Source of the DNA: Polytrichum commune
Taxonomy: Eukaryota > Streptophyta > Polytrichopsida > Polytrichales > Polytrichaceae
Direction of reading: 5' to 3'
Length of the DNA: 64,000 bases
Assembly (NCBI GenBank): GCA_950295325.1
Contig: OX485807.1
Span: forward strand, 48,844,796-48,908,795
Made by a program: the position numbers and the translations under genes. A model generated the notes under the pieces. It saw nothing but the letters and a program-made list of their open reading frames with translations. It ran no database searches and was not told the origin of the DNA. Shown here one piece after another: positions 1-13,848 of this stretch; position 1 is the stretch's first letter; every line of letters starts with the position of its first letter.

Positions 1-1226
1 TTGCATTGGAAGTTCAACTTCATTTCTAAGATCCAGGTGGACCCCCCCTTGCACAACACAAATGCATCCATGTTTAGGCCAAGGTTTTAATCTTGATATG
101 CGCCTTTATTGTATTTTGGCTTTCACCAATAGGGAATACCTTTGACAAGATGCATTAACACTTGTCCAATAGCCATGCTCTATAAAGCTGTTTACGGTTC
201 ACATATGAGGTTGTGGCTGTGATCAAAGATCCCGGCGGGTGGACTCTTAATTGAAATGGTAAATGATGTACGTGGGTCACTATGATATTAAACCCCTTAT
301 ATACGAAAAGTTTATAAAGAAAAATAAATGTAAACGTACTAAGGGCATGCTAGAAAATGGACTCGTGTATTTATACTAAGCTTTTGAATTTAATTTTATA
401 AATGCCTCCACTATATATACAATATAACAAATCAATAACGTAATAGGATTTTATTACATATAAAATCCACTTTCAATTTCCAATGTGAAAGTCACTGAAC
501 ATTTTCTCATGCATAGCATGTAACTCAATACAATAATTTACCCACAATCCAAAGAGCAAAATTCAAGGGAGCCCATGAGCTCTCCAAGAGCCTTCAATTT
601 GTAAAACCCATAACCCAAATGCCAATCCTAACAACAATGGACATGGTAAGTATTGAGGACAATTACCATATGACAACAATGGATGAGAATGTGAATTGGT
701 GAAACTAACCAATCTATTGTCAATTTTGTTCTTTAAACCATAGGCCCCCCTCTTGTACATCCACCTTTACTTCACATTTTTTGATATTAGTTTTTTCAAA
801 TGTACACACCAAAGATAAATAATACCTCTCCCATATGTATACCATGTACGATAATGCCTCAAATAATAACTCTTCTTACACTCACGTTAGTTTGGACATG
901 GTACAAAGAGTCCACCCCCTAGGTCAAAGTTGAAGCATCCATCAGTTATGTTAAATTCACACCAACCTTTGCTTGGCGTCGTCTTTGGTTTTTCTGCTTA
1001 AAAGAGAGGTCATGAAGATTTTGAAGTGTTTGTCAAGTTGAATAGATTTCAATGGCTTACAACCAATGATGTTAGATAGTTTCACAATCAAGCTCATATA
1101 TTTAGTTGTTCACATATTGATTTGTCAATAATCCATGGCTCACATATTTAGTTTTTCAAATATTGATTTGTCAATAATCCATGGCTCACAAGTGAATCAA
1201 AAGCCTTATGCATTGAAAATGTGTAC
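1..1226 (-). repeat. Intron 3 of receptor copy A, duplicated at about 58134-59355
   Basis: This stretch holds no gene of its own. It aligns almost base for base with 58134-59355, the third intron of copy B, including the TTGCATTGGAAGTTCAACTT start. It contains a short local duplication of the word ATTGATTTGTCAATAATCCA at about 1115-1190, which copy B also has in altered form. Confidence 0.8.
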
Positions 1227-3250
1227 CTTTTTCTCCTTTAATAATGATAAGGACTTAGGCATCCATGAGCGGCGTGTACTATCCCCCGCTTCAACTCTTT
1301 CAATGTTGCGTCCCATGTCCCTTAAGTGGTCATGCATTGTAAAGCAACCTCTTTCATCCACTGAAATGAGTGCCTTCTTTTTAAGATTCCGGACGCCCAA
1401 CCTAGGCTCCCATTCTTCGGATCTCCAAATGCACATACCCATATCTTCTGACTCTCCAAGTAAAGCACATGCAATATCCAAAAAAATATTTTTCTCTTGT
1501 TCTTCGAGAGAATCATAGCTGATTCGAAGACAATTCAAGATATTGTTATCATTCAGTATCCCACCGGAATTCAACTTGCTCTTCACATCCTTCCACACAT
1601 CCAAATTCATCTCACCCTTCAAGAGACATCCGCAAACTTTCAACACCAATGGAACTCCACAACACAGCTCACTGATCTTTGTCGCCAATGTTTCATATTT
1701 CGGTCTCACTTCACAATCCCTTCCAAAGGCAAAAGATGTGAACACTCGTTTCGAATCTTCATTGTTCAACATTTTGACCTCATGAATGTAAACATCTTGC
1801 TTGTTGAGTTCAAATATGTTCGAAGCTTCAAACACACGCTTGTCGCGTGATGTCACAATGCATACGCTACCTTCTTTTAGCATCTTGCGTGTCATAATGG
1901 AATTCAACATCTCAACATTAGAAACATCATCCAAGACCACTACAATTTTTTTCTTGCTTAGCCTTTCCTCAAGAATAGGTTTCAACTCCGATTTGTTAGA
2001 ATTCTTGGTTGTAAATGAACAAAGATCTTCCAACATCCGCTTTTGAATCTCCACCACTCCATGACCTTGCATTATCTTGTCTGTTACATCCTCAACATAA
2101 CAACTTGCTTCGAAGCTTTTGCACAATTGGTTATATAACTCTTTTGCCAAAGTCGACTTTCCAATTCCACCCATTCCCCACAAACCCAACGCAGAAACTT
2201 CCTTCCCGAAAACTTGGCATTGAATTAGCTTGTCGGCAACTCCTTTAACACCAGCCACATGTTCACCCACATCCAAAGGCAATGACTTGTTCGCCAATTC
2301 CAATACTCTTTCGACAACCTTCGCCACCAAATCCACTTCGAAGCTTTCACAAACAAGAAAATATCATAAAATTTAGTTTGGGATGACAATAATGTAGAAT
2401 AAACATCTAAAACATCTAATAGCACAATACATGCACATACGATAACATTCTAGGTCTAGTGTCAAGAATGATGTAGTGCTACCATCTAGACCACTTTACA
2501 ACACGATATATTATCCATGGAGATAAAGTACCTTGTCGATTTATCGGAGTGCTCCCAACCCATAAGTTTAGAAGCTACTTCCAAATCTGCTTTCCATTGA
2601 TCAATAAGATCTGAGTCGAATTTCTTTTTCAACTTCTCGAATCCATCTTTGAATTGACCTCTTTCTGGATTACGCAAATCCCAAGGCGTCACATTGTAGA
2701 ATATTGGAAGAATCTTCTTGCATGAATGAGCCTCCAACATGACATGTAGTTCCTTCAAACACCACTCGGACTCTGCATATCTCTTAGAAAAGACCACCAC
2801 AACTATCGGAGTATTCTTGATTCCATCCTCGATAGAATTCCAACACTCTTCACCAATACGAATAGATTTGCAATCTAGGTATGGTTGCAACCCATGTTTT
2901 TTGAAGTCCTCAAACAAAAAGCCCACAAACCCTGTCTTTGTGTCTGGGCCTCTATGGCTTAAAAAAACATCGTACTTTTCAAATTTATCTGCACATCAAC
3001 AAATTGATTGATTGGTATAAGCCACCGCAATGTCTAACTTTCCAAACTATAATATTACCAAAGGTCGTCCACTTCGTGCCCTCCATGAGAAAGTATCAAA
3101 ACCTCTAGTATGGACAAGAAATAGTCCAATATTCCACACAAGGAAATTTCTAAAAAAGTCAAAACGCCTCGGTTCAAATTGGATCTTACTCTCCCTTGTG
3201 GGTTCCATCGTGATAGGTAAATGGTGGGAGCAACTAGCCTCACTCGCCAT
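1227..3250 (-). CDS. TIR-NB-ARC-LRR immune receptor, copy A (partial, LRR exon beyond the left edge)
   Basis: This tandem paralogue of the receptor at 56407-61344 has the same exon structure. Exon 1 is 3190-3250 (starts MASEAS, donor GTAAGA), exon 2 2532-2988 (TIR) and exon 3 1227-2343 (NB-ARC). The TIR shows KYDVFLSHRGPDTKTGF and SEWCLKEL. NB-ARC shows GMGGIGKS, KKIVVVLDDV, CCGVPLVLK and FTMHDHLRDMG. Exon 3 is one codon shorter than in copy B, near the RRSWMPK segment. The three exons are open with matching phases, so this part looks functional. Bases 1-1226 match intron 3 of copy B, so the LRR exon must lie left of base 1 and was not seen. Whether the whole gene is intact is therefore unknown. 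Confidence 0.88.
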
Positions 3251-4490
3251 AGCTCCGTGACACTGAGTAAATTCTGCATTGAAATTGATTGCACAAAATG
3301 AATATAAAATGATGCAAATGTGCGATTTTTATTATTTTCCCGTCCTCATTCAACCTATGGGCAACGTTATACAATCAACATAATCATATAACCAATGCAA
3401 ATCATGTGAAAGACATGCAAATGATGCTAATATTTACAAATGTTGCCAACAAGCTTGAGTCCCTCATACATTACAATCTTCAACAAATGTTGACATACTA
3501 AATGCTTGCTTAACAACTTTGATGTGGACGCCTCATTGCAGTTTAGGGATAAATGCCACCTAGGCTTTACTTTGTGAGCAAGACGTTACTCTTGAACTAA
3601 ATAGTGAGTGAGACAAATGGACGCCTAAGTAGTATTGAAGACTCAGTATATCATTGTACATACCTCGTTTGCTTGACTCGCCTTTCAAACCTTATATATG
3701 TTAAGAAACCCTAAGAAACCTAGAAAGAGCCTTCAAACACAACATCGCAAACATTCTAAGAGTAGAGGGAGAAGGGGTTCTCTCTGCAACATTTTACCCT
3801 ACGATTGCAATGTACTTGCAACACAATCTTTGAAGCATCACAAAGAGCAACATAAGTGTCTAATGCACAAATGATTTCCGAATAGACAAGAAACGTCCCC
3901 ATTCTCAACCAAGACGAAAGCACCGCACAAATACAACTTATAAAGTATTCAGGTAACAATTAATACACCAACAACACACACCATGCTGGTCTAAGGAAGG
4001 AGTTGGGTCGACTATTCTCAACTACGACGTAGCAATGCATAGATAGCAAGGAAACTGAATAGTACATAATACAAATCTTGACAAAAGCCAAAACAATACA
4101 ACCGGGTGGTCACATGAAGGACCTAGATCGAACAATACACCGGAGGAAGCAACCCCACCTTTAAATACATCCCACTCTCATATATGCAAGCCAACCTTCC
4201 GAAACACCACATCAAGATACTCACAATCTCGGACTTGATACCGACAACACCCATGACAAGTGGATTTAACCATCTCTCCACTTCTAGAATTTAGAGAAAC
4301 ATTTCGCTATCTATCTGGAGTCTGTCAATTGCAGTGAAACACAAGTGAAACACCACATGGAGAAACTCAAAACCAACTCCTCCCTGTGATACTAAGTTAA
4401 CCCTAGGAATGGAAACAACCACCTAACTCCTCACACGTGCCCAAAAACTCCCCATTCACAACTAATACACCATTAACGTCGGTCGACCAA
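3251..4490 (-). repeat. 5' flank of receptor copy A, duplicated at 61345-64000
   Basis: This upstream region is shared with copy B. It matches 61345-61620, 61750-61994 and 63293-64000, with a 125 bp difference near 3540 and a 1.3 kb element present only in copy B. Promoter elements for the receptor should lie in the first few hundred bases, which are conserved in both copies, but I cannot point to a defined TATA box. The homology is still running at the right end of the window, so the duplicated unit is longer than what is visible. Confidence 0.75.
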
Positions 4491-5985
4491 GATCACGGTC
4501 ATTCAAGATTTTGAATCGTTCCACGATTCTCAAAACAGAATAACACAAATGACCAAGGTATTTTCCTTGTCAAAAATTATGGCTTGCGATTGGTGACAAA
4601 CTTCCTGGTTGCTCATGTCCTCGTGTGTGAGTCATGACTTTCTACTGGAACGCTTTATCAGAACGTTAGACGTTTGGGATCGTTGGGACTCGTACACACG
4701 AGGCTATTTTTTTAAAAACGTCCACCGTTCAGGGTGTGCAAGCGGTGTATAAGACAAAACAAAACATGTAAGCACAAACAAAAGTTCATGAGTATTGAGA
4801 ACATACCCGTGGTGATAAAAGAGCGAAGCCAATGCAGTATCAAAAATTTGTTTGCCTTGGAAGTATCAAAAATTGTGGTATATTCGTTTCTTAATTTCAC
4901 TCTGAACTTAGACTATGCCGGTCACCAAATCCCCAACTTTAATTGCACAACATCATAGTACGTTCCAAATTTATGGCAACTCCAAATTTTTGCAATCCCT
5001 AGCATCACAATTGACATGTCCACCCTCCCATCAGACAATTTAACCTTATACCACATCATCCAACCATAAACTTTTGCAGTCCTCCAAAGTTACGCATGTC
5101 AAATAATATATACAATTGTTGTTCATATTTCCTTGGATGGACAACCTGGATGGCTCTATACATTCCTCCACAGAAACACCTTTTCGATATGATTTCTCAA
5201 ATTGTTACCGATTGTTCATTATATTTGCCTTCGAAAAGAGTTGTACATCATGACAAAACAACCAACATAAGCGAAGAGAGTTGAGGCCAAAATGAAACAA
5301 CCCGACTTCCTTACTAACTTAAACCACTTCCATTAGAAACTAAGTTTGATTTGTGACATACAGTACCCTTCGTTTCCTCAAACAAAAGGATTTCAAGTTA
5401 TACTTTCCGAAGATGGAAGGTGTTGTATTCAAAACAACCAACTCCTGGCAGAAGTCGAGTTGAGTTGAAGGACAACTCTCAAGTGTATTCCAGCCTATGA
5501 AAACTTCCTTTTGGTTTTGAAGGTCACGAAAAATGTCTCCTTCCGTGGTGGACAAAGACAAAGACGACCTTCAATGTAAGTATGTGATTTGATTCTCAAA
5601 AGTCTACAAGTACATGGATTCAAGAGCTACAGAACAACTCACACCACCAACACCCAACCCTCAAACAATTCCACTGCTCCGCACACAGCCTCCCCACAGA
5701 TCTGAAACAAACTGTGCAGGTGAAGTAAAATGAGAACTATGGCGTTCCCGTCGACTGGTCGGCTATGGCGCACGTCGCAGAAAGGGTTGCTTTGCCTGCG
5801 AGGAAGTTGAAGGAGCTTGGGTAGACAAAGTACCGATGATGAGGTTGGCAGAAAGGGAGCCACAGAGACGGTGAAGTGTGAGCAGAGCTGGGTGTGGAGG
5901 AGGCTTCCAGCGAGAGTCTGGGGGGGAACACACCTCGTGGCTTCATCAGCAGCAGTGTCAACACGCTTTCCCCATCTTCCGGGAA
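4491..5985. other. Intergenic; no recognised gene, with a GC-richer patch at 5640-5985
   Basis: No gene is recognised here. The patch 5640-5985 is clearly richer in G and C than its surroundings and is open on both strands for up to 126 codons, but no known motif appears in any frame. It could be a captured gene fragment or part of an old element. Confidence 0.4.
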
Positions 5986-5991
5986 TCTTCC

Positions 5992-7255
5992 TGAATATTA
6001 TACTTATATTGAGCTGCAATAAAACAACAGACTACGCTAAATATTAAGTCTTCTGGGGATCCTCCGGAGAGCCGGTAGCAGAGTTCGGGAAGTTTTTGAA
6101 GCCTTAGTGGCTAATTGCCGGTAGTTGCTATGAAGGGTCGGATTTTTTCCAATTTACATCGGCAAGAGCCGGTCTTTTGTAACATCAATCGGCCAATTGC
6201 TTATATTTTCATATTTTCATTGGTCAATATCCGATTAAATGGAATTCATATCGGCACTAATTGTTTAAAAAATGTATGAAAAGTTACTAGAAATCATTTC
6301 TTAGTACAAATTCTTGAATAAGTGAAAAGAAAGGCATGTTCAAAACTTTAAATTTGAAGAGTTAATATCCTTGGCAGGAATTGAACCTAGCAATGCCTTC
6401 ACCTCTTGAAGGCCAAGGGTCCCCCAATTCTTCATAGAAGCAATTGGATGTGGTCATGAAAAGGTTGTACAATCAAAAAGTTTAAGGTTTAGGGTACTTC
6501 CTCAAGTGCATCATCAGATGCCCCATACAAATAGTGCTTTGGATGCTTCCGGCTGAAATCCAGTAACTCACAAGAAGAATCGGCTACATTTCCGGGACAT
6601 TTTTGGGTCCATCGGCTAATTGCCGGAGGATTGAAATTACAGTCGGATTGCCATCCGATGGTTGGAAATGGAGACCGGCCATGAGGGGAAATCCATCGGC
6701 TGATAATGAACTAGCCGTCGGTTTTCCCTGAACATAGGCCGGTAACACGTCCTCTGGCCAGCTTCTGCGGCAAGCATCTGCGTTTCGTGGACCTTCAGTC
6801 ACCGCCGGGCCCATGAAGTTTCTCCAACACTGGAGGAAGTTCCTTGCAACTTGCTGACATCGTACTCAGCGCCGAGCAGGGCCTGAGATGCCTGGGACAG
6901 TCAGTCTGTCACATCAATTAATTCATACTTTCTCCAACTGATAATAATAATAAGAAGAATAAGAATATCATTCTTTGAATGACATGATTGAATGACTTGA
7001 CTTGAGGGCCGCAGAGAGTTCACCGACCTAAATAAGTCATCATAGCTGAGTAGTAGTAGTAGTAGTAGTAGTGAATAGGAGCTGTGTCAAACGGTAGGAA
7101 GCTTACTTTGGAGTCGTTCTAATTCCGACCAGTCTCGTCTAATTAAGATAATTAAGGATGTGGATACTAATTAAGAGGAGCATCTCCACACGTTGCCAAG
7201 AATATTATACTTATTGAGTTGCTGAAAAACAACATACAACACTAAATATTCTTGT
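5992..7255. repeat. Segment bounded by two about 52 bp direct repeats, with many CCGGT/CGGCTAATTGCCGG words
   Basis: The sequence GAATATTATACTTAT...CTAAATATT occurs at about 5992-6046 and again at about 7200-7249, in the same orientation with small differences. The 1.15 kb between them is unlike its flanks and repeats the words GCCGG and CGGCTAATTGCC many times (for example 6108-6125 and 6612-6626). It holds a (TAG)n microsatellite at about 7049-7072. It may be an insertion flanked by duplicated host DNA, or a segment left by unequal exchange. No coding signal is convincing. Confidence 0.4.
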
Positions 7256-7499
7256 ATTTAGTGTCACCTACTACTTGGAATCACGCAATGCTCAAATTAT
7301 TTACTGTATATTTCATTTTTTGGCTAATAAAGGTCAAATTGGTTGTTTGGATGTTATAGAACATTAACATGTTAACCTCGTAAAAATCTACATTAATAGG
7401 GAGAAAAGAATAGGATTGTGTAACTCCAAATAGTAAGTCACACTAAATATCATATCTAGTGTAGCAAGGAGGATATTTTCTTATAAATGAGTGGTGAAA

Positions 7500-9330
7500 T
7501 TTGGCAACCAGGGCTAGACACCCACTTCTTTGAGTTGTGGTCACATAAATACAAGAGATTGTGTACTTCTATCCGAAGTCCACTTCTAGAGATAAAACAC
7601 ATACAATTCTTGGTTGTTTTATAAGTCGTAAAAAGACTAGCCCAATCTAAAAATAAATAAACAAATTTCCTTCTTTGACAACCAATTTCACACGTTGATC
7701 AAGTCTCTCTCCAAGTAAACCCAATTTGATTTTAACATTGCCAACACTAATGAATATGTTGTCAAGACTACTGCTATTCACGGGGGGGTCACACCCCCTT
7801 ACATTTCATAGCCACGTGCGATAAAAGTTTGCTACCCTATATTACATGCCATAGATCATTTTTAAAATTATGATATTTTTTCTACATACACATAACCATT
7901 GGTAATATCTTTTGTATATTTTTTTGAAAATTTTAGTCATCTTCATTTTTTGTAGTAATTATTTTAGTTCAATGTTGCGTCATTCTAGTTAGAAACGGTA
8001 TGTTTTATTAAAAAAACAAATCATCAAATTTGGTTACAAATTTTTACTATGTAATAGATACCATGTATATCTACTCATGAAAAAAAATCATAAACTTTTG
8101 AACCATTTTGGTGATGCTTTATGTAAAAAGTAGATTTTGTTTTATCGCACGTGGTGTTCAACTTGACAATGAAGTGCACCCCCCGTGCTGCTATTGTCAC
8201 TCAAATGAGAATGAGAATGAGAAAAACAATAATTGAGATTAAGTAGTTAGATTAGCATATCATGGTGGACAACCCACTCTTGCTTTGATATTTGACCCAC
8301 TTGAATCTTATCCAATCCCCAAAACTAGCTAGTACAAAACTTGTGAATCACACTCAAGCTTGTGGAGAAACTTCGCTACAATTCGTTTAAGGAAGGTTGA
8401 ATGTTGAAACATGCTCTTATTCAAAACAAAAATAAATTTTATAAAATAACCTAAGTCTTAGATCGTCTTATGTTACATATTTAGAAATTAGCTTCAAAGA
8501 CCCCAAATGAATTGAACGGGACTCATTTAAAATGAATCATTGTAGAGTGAGGTCTCGTCCAACACTTTGAGTGCCGCAAACTAATGTCCACAAATTTATA
8601 TTGAGCATGATCTTGACCAATGAAGTGTGTGCTATTTTTCCCCATAAATAAAAGATGGTTGACACAATTGTAGGGGATAGTTGAAGTTTGACGATGGGGA
8701 CTAGACCACCTCGCTTTTCCATATCCCTTCATTTGATTCTCAATCGAGCAGAAAAAACATGATTTTCATAATCATGTTGGTGTGGGCATGAAATTGTTTT
8801 TTTTTACATTGATGTATATTTCATGATGCAATATTCTTATTATTCCAAAAAATTCCAATTCTTTTCATAATTTATGGATTATGAAAAAAATGCTTAAGAT
8901 TAGTTGTTATATTGAATAAAAGCATCTTAAGTGGGAATCAGCCCCTAATGGGTGTAGGCACTAAACCTAAAGGTGTCCCATTGGCTCACCCCTAAGACCA
9001 CGTACAAGAGAACAAGCTCAATTTAAATCGCATCAAAACGACATTTCTTTTCCAATTTCTTTTTCAAATGGGATATATCGAAATCAAAATACATCTCAAA
9101 TAAATTTTTTGTATATATTTGGGTGGGTCCAACACCATGGTTTTTGCCCTTCAAATGTTCTTTTGAGATTTATGACCAATATCTTACATGAATAAAAGAG
9201 AATTACCTGAATATCTTACATGAAGATAATCTTCTTTTCTTTTTTTTTATAAGAGAGTCAACTATTCTTTGATCAAATGAAATCCTAGCTTCAATTTCTT
9301 TTCAATGCAGAGCTTTGTATAGTGTACAAA
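7500..9330. repeat. Dispersed block copy R1 (related to 11505-13530 and 24440-24770)
   Basis: This block aligns in direct orientation with 11505-12425 (GTGGTCACATAAATAC through the ATGATTTTCATAATCATG region). After a gap of about 0.8 kb present in the other copy, it aligns with 13215-13530 and also 24470-24740. No reading frame of note is conserved between copies, so it looks noncoding. It carries one hAT-like insertion not shared by the second copy. Confidence 0.7.
7779..8187. mobile_element. Non-autonomous hAT-like element (MITE), 409 bp, TSD CTGCTATT
   Basis: The element starts CACGGGGGG and ends CCCCCCGTG, and is flanked by an exact 8 bp duplication CTGCTATT (7771-7778 and 8188-8195). 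A second inverted pair, CCACGTGCGATAAAA, lies inside each end (about 7813-7827 and 8137-8153). The homologous block near 11735-11760 lacks the element. An 8 bp target duplication and CA..TG termini fit the hAT superfamily. It has no coding capacity. Confidence 0.85.
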
Positions 9331-11504
9331 ATGAATTGTTATTATGGGACCCATAGAAATGTGAAGAACTGTCTTGAACGTGGACTCAAATGTACTATAA
9401 AGGGGCTACTAGATCCTCCAAATGAAAGCTGCCAGATTAACACCCATTCATGTTAGTGCTTGGTGTATGTGTGTTAAACGTCTAAGTTTAAGTTCAAGTT
9501 AAGTTTGTGCACCCAACATGATTGTGTATAAGAGTCTTCCTCTGCTCATTTCTTTCCAAGAAAATTTTCCCAATGTCCCGATAACAATGCTGATAACTTG
9601 CCTGCAAAGTTCAATCGATGTGGTACTAAGGTAGATGTGCCTAATTCCAACATAGCAATAATTTGGACACCTATATTTGAGTGGTACATGGTTAGATGTG
9701 GATCTAAGAATGGACACCAAGAAGACATGTGTTTAGTAGAGGTTGGATTACGTGCTCAAAATATGCTAACCATTTTAGTTTCAATAATCAACATGATTGC
9801 GGAGACCTATATGACCACTTGATGAGTCCGAGAATCTTCACTTTGAGAATGAATGAGAGATTGATATAAGCTTCAAAATTTATGAGGCAAATGACTACAT
9901 GCATGAATTAGAATGGCTAATCATCTCCCACTAATTGCGTGTTTCATATCCTACGAGAAATGGGTGCAGAGAATGTTTTTCCAAATAACACACGTCTACC
10001 TTAGTGGGTCCGTATCGTAGAACCCCATGTTTCATAATTTCCATGCGGGAGGGAATAAGCCAACATGTAGGTTATCCATTAGCCTTGGACACAAAAGATA
10101 TACACAATAGTTCTTGCCTACTTTCAAGAGCTTTTAACTTTGCATATACATGTCTTCGTCTAAAATATTAATAAATTCCAAATGATTAGTAAGGTGTCCA
10201 ACACTCGCGGCTTTGTAAGTAAGTTACGTGGTCCTATCGTGAGCACTTCCAATTCCATAAACAATTTTGATTTTTGGGACTAATCGAGAATCGTCTCATC
10301 ATGTAAGAAATTGCAACGCAAAGAAAATGTGATTTCAAGTTTCATAATCAAAGTTGAGATGCAAACATTATAGGAGGTCAAAGTGAAGGTTCTCATTTTC
10401 TTGGAGTGATCACATAGGCCCTCCCAATTCTTAGGGAGTAGGGATATCGAGAACATTTATTCTACTTGTTGAAGTAATTTGAACTTTGTCAACTCTCAAA
10501 GTTGGATGCGAGTTGGATTTACCTCTTGGATAATATTGGACATCCATGCATGCATGCTAACATATGTATGACCATGATAGATGGTGTTGATGTTGGGCAT
10601 GTCTACCTTAACATAATTTATTTGACCCTTAAATAGTAGAAGAGCTCAAATTTAAAGTCTAGAAGACCCATTTGAAATGAGTTAACCACAAACTTATAGG
10701 TGGTGATTTTTACTAGAGTCTCTATATTGCCAATGGATGAGTTTACATTGTTGCTAGGACACAATGTCTTATTTTAGATATCATGTAGTCAATCATTGAT
10801 CACATCAATCATACTTTGCAAAAGATTGGAACAACTTATAATAGAGTTACCGTAAAGTATGAGGATCCATTGGGGTTGACATCCCCTGATGGTCCCTTGT
10901 GTCAATGTAATCATAAAGTCTTGGAGGGCTTCTTTGAGTTTTAGGGGCTGACATGTTTCGTCTTTATGTAACCAAAGAATTATTTTATTTTATTTTCCAT
11001 GTATATGCACATGCTTATCTAAGAACTCCTAGCTCCTCTCACAACTTGTGTACACCCCAAATAGAATCAAACTCAAGAAAGGAACTCAAATGTTTCTCAA
11101 AGGTTTTTTAAGCCTTGACTTAGAAACAAGAGGAGTTTGCTTCTTTCTTTGAATTATTTTGAAATAATCTCACTAACACAAGTCTTGGAAGTGGAAAATA
11201 ATGGAGATTCCTTCAAAATTGAGGTCCTTGGATCCCTACTCTCGGTGACTTCATGGTTGACTTTGATGACTAGGTACCAATGCACTAAGAAAAATGCTCA
11301 CAAAGCATTTGAAAGAGGCCTTTGGATCTCCTAACAAGGTTGAAGTCCTTGTATGCACTTCAAATTGAAGAGCACCAAAATAAATGCACTACACATGAAC
11401 TTTAACTTTTTCAAGAGCCCTTCACATTTTTAAAATTTGAATTTTGTTGTTTTTGTTGTAACCATGTTTTCGAAGCTTTGAAAGCAACGTGTTATTCAAA
11501 ATTG
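9331..11504. other. Intergenic; dispersed repeat at about 9540-10010, otherwise nothing recognised
   Basis: The part at about 9540-10010 (AAGGTAGATGTGCCTAA onward) recurs at about 33800-34170 and, more diverged, within 14638-14800 and 25720-25860. The remainder, 10011-11504, shows no gene, RNA or element that I can support. Confidence 0.5.
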
Positions 11505-13812
11505 ACATAATTTGGTCACATAAATATAGGAGATTGTGCACTTCTACTCAAAGTCCACTTCTAGAGACAAACACATACAATTTTGGTTGTTTTGTAAGTC
11601 ACAAAATAGTAGCCCAATCCAAAAATAAATAAAGAAATTTCCTTCTTTGACAACCAATTTCACAAGTTGCTCAAGTCTCTCTCAGAGTATACACAATTTA
11701 ATTTTAATATTGCCAACACTAATGAATATGTTGTCAATACCACTCCCACTCCCACTCAAATGAGAAGAGAAAAACAACAATTGAGATCAAGTAGTTAGAT
11801 AAGCATATCATGGTGGACATCCACTCCTGCTTGGATTTGTGACCCACTTGAATCCTATCCAATCCCCAAAACTAGCTAGTACAAAACTTGTGAATCACAC
11901 TCAAGCTTGTGGAGAAACTTCACTACAATTCGTTTAAGGAAGGTTGAATGTTGAAACATGTTCTAATTTAATTTAAGATAAGATTTGATAAAATAGCCTA
12001 AGTCTTAGATCGTCTCATGTTACATATTCAGAAATTAAACTCAAAGACCCCGAATTAATTGAATGGGACTTATTTGAAATGCATTATTGTAGAGTGATGT
12101 GTGGTTCAACACTTTGAGTGCCGCAAACTAATTTCCACTAATTTACATTGAGCATGATCTTGACCAATGAAGTGTGTGCTAATTTTCCCCATAAACGAAA
12201 GATGGTTGACACAATTGTACGGGATAGTTGAAGTTTGAGGATGGGACTTGACAACCTCTCTTTTCCAAAACCCTTAATTTGACTCTCAATCGAGCTGAAA
12301 AAAAAGCTTGATTTTCATAATCATGTTGGTGTGGACATGGAATTGTTGTGTTTTACATTGAATTATTGTCATGATGCAATATGCTTGTTATTCAAAGTTT
12401 GCCCGATTTTTTTTCATAATTTATAGATTTATTGTCATTTTTCTAGCATCTCAAGATAAAAGTTCAATCAATCTAGCCATGCAACATTCAAAGTGGGTAA
12501 GTGCAGGGGCACACCACATTCCAACTTCCATGTTGGACAACAAGGCAAATCTACTATCTCACATTTTGGCCCCCCCTACGGGCTCAGCCAAAAGGGTGCT
12601 TCAAGATACTAGCAAAAGCTTTGTTGTTGTCATTGAACTCTATTTTGCTTTACCAGGACGGCCAATACATAAACGTGTGCTCTTATTACAATAGGACTAA
12701 GTATTTACCTATAGAGAGCATGTCCTAGAAAATAATTCCATACCTCTTTGGAGGAATTTACAAATAAGTTTAATGTTTGAATTCTTTCTATCTTTAAGAT
12801 GGCCGATATGTCCAATGTTCCTTGTAAATGGTCATCCCACACTAGTAGTTGCTTAGCATACACTTGTCTTATGCAAAAACCTTTATTCCAGTGGTAGATG
12901 CCAAAGGCTTGTAGTTAAGAACAAATGTCAAAAACACATGTTACAATGAGATTGGACTAGGTTCATGCTCAAAATAAGGACATCATTCTACATTCACCAT
13001 ACAATTGGGAGGGCCTATGCAATCGCTTGAAGAACGAGAAAAAATAAAAATAATATTGTGACATGTTACAACTTTTACATCTCAAGTTTGATTTTGACAC
13101 TTGAAAGAACAATATTCATGATTCACAATTGCTAACTAGACTATTCACGATCCCATCCAACGGCCTGAAGTGTATGTGGAGTTGGCTAAGAGCAACTACA
13201 CATGGTCCTCAAACAAATGCTTGAGACTAGTCGTTCCATTGAACAAAAGCATCTTCAAGTGGGATTCGACTCCCAATGGATGTAGGCACTAAACCTATAA
13301 GTGTCCCATTGGCTCACCCCTAGGACCATGTATAGGAAAACAAGCTCAATTCACATCACATCAAAATGACCTTTTTTTCATTTCATTTTTAAATGGGATA
13401 TATAAAAATCAAAACACATCTCTTTTTTTTTTTTTTTTTTTTTTTGTTATACATTTGGGTGGGTCCAAGACCATGGTTTTCCCCCCTCATTTTTTTTGGG
13501 AGATATATGCCCAATATCTTACATGAAATAAAAGAATCGTCTTACATCCAAACTAGGATAAAGTAAAACTATAATCCACGTCAATTTCATGGAAAAACAA
13601 TTATTGTGGATCACATTGATTTTGAACTAAAAATTTGGTATGTGTTAGAAATTAACATGGCCCACACTAATAGGGTTATTTCGTATACCATTGTAGATAA
13701 CAATCCCCTCTACAAATCTTAGGGGCAAGTTTATTTGTCATGTGCATTAGTAAAACCTAGTATACAAAGTTTGTGGTCTACGATATTATGTCAACAAGAT
13801 TATCCTCTCATC

Positions 13813-13848
<36 letters not shown>

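Noticed and set aside
1135-2248. Plus-strand open frames opposite the NB-ARC exon, also seen at 59342-60380
   Set aside because: They are antisense shadows of the receptor exon, conserved only because the exon is duplicated.
5639-6047. Open frames in the GC-rich patch
   Set aside because: Frames on both strands are equally open and no domain, start context or conserved copy supports a gene.
6365-6415. tRNA-like 3' half (complement reads GGTTCAATTCCTGCC)
   Set aside because: Only a T-arm-like stretch is seen; no matching acceptor stem, D-arm or anticodon arm could be placed.
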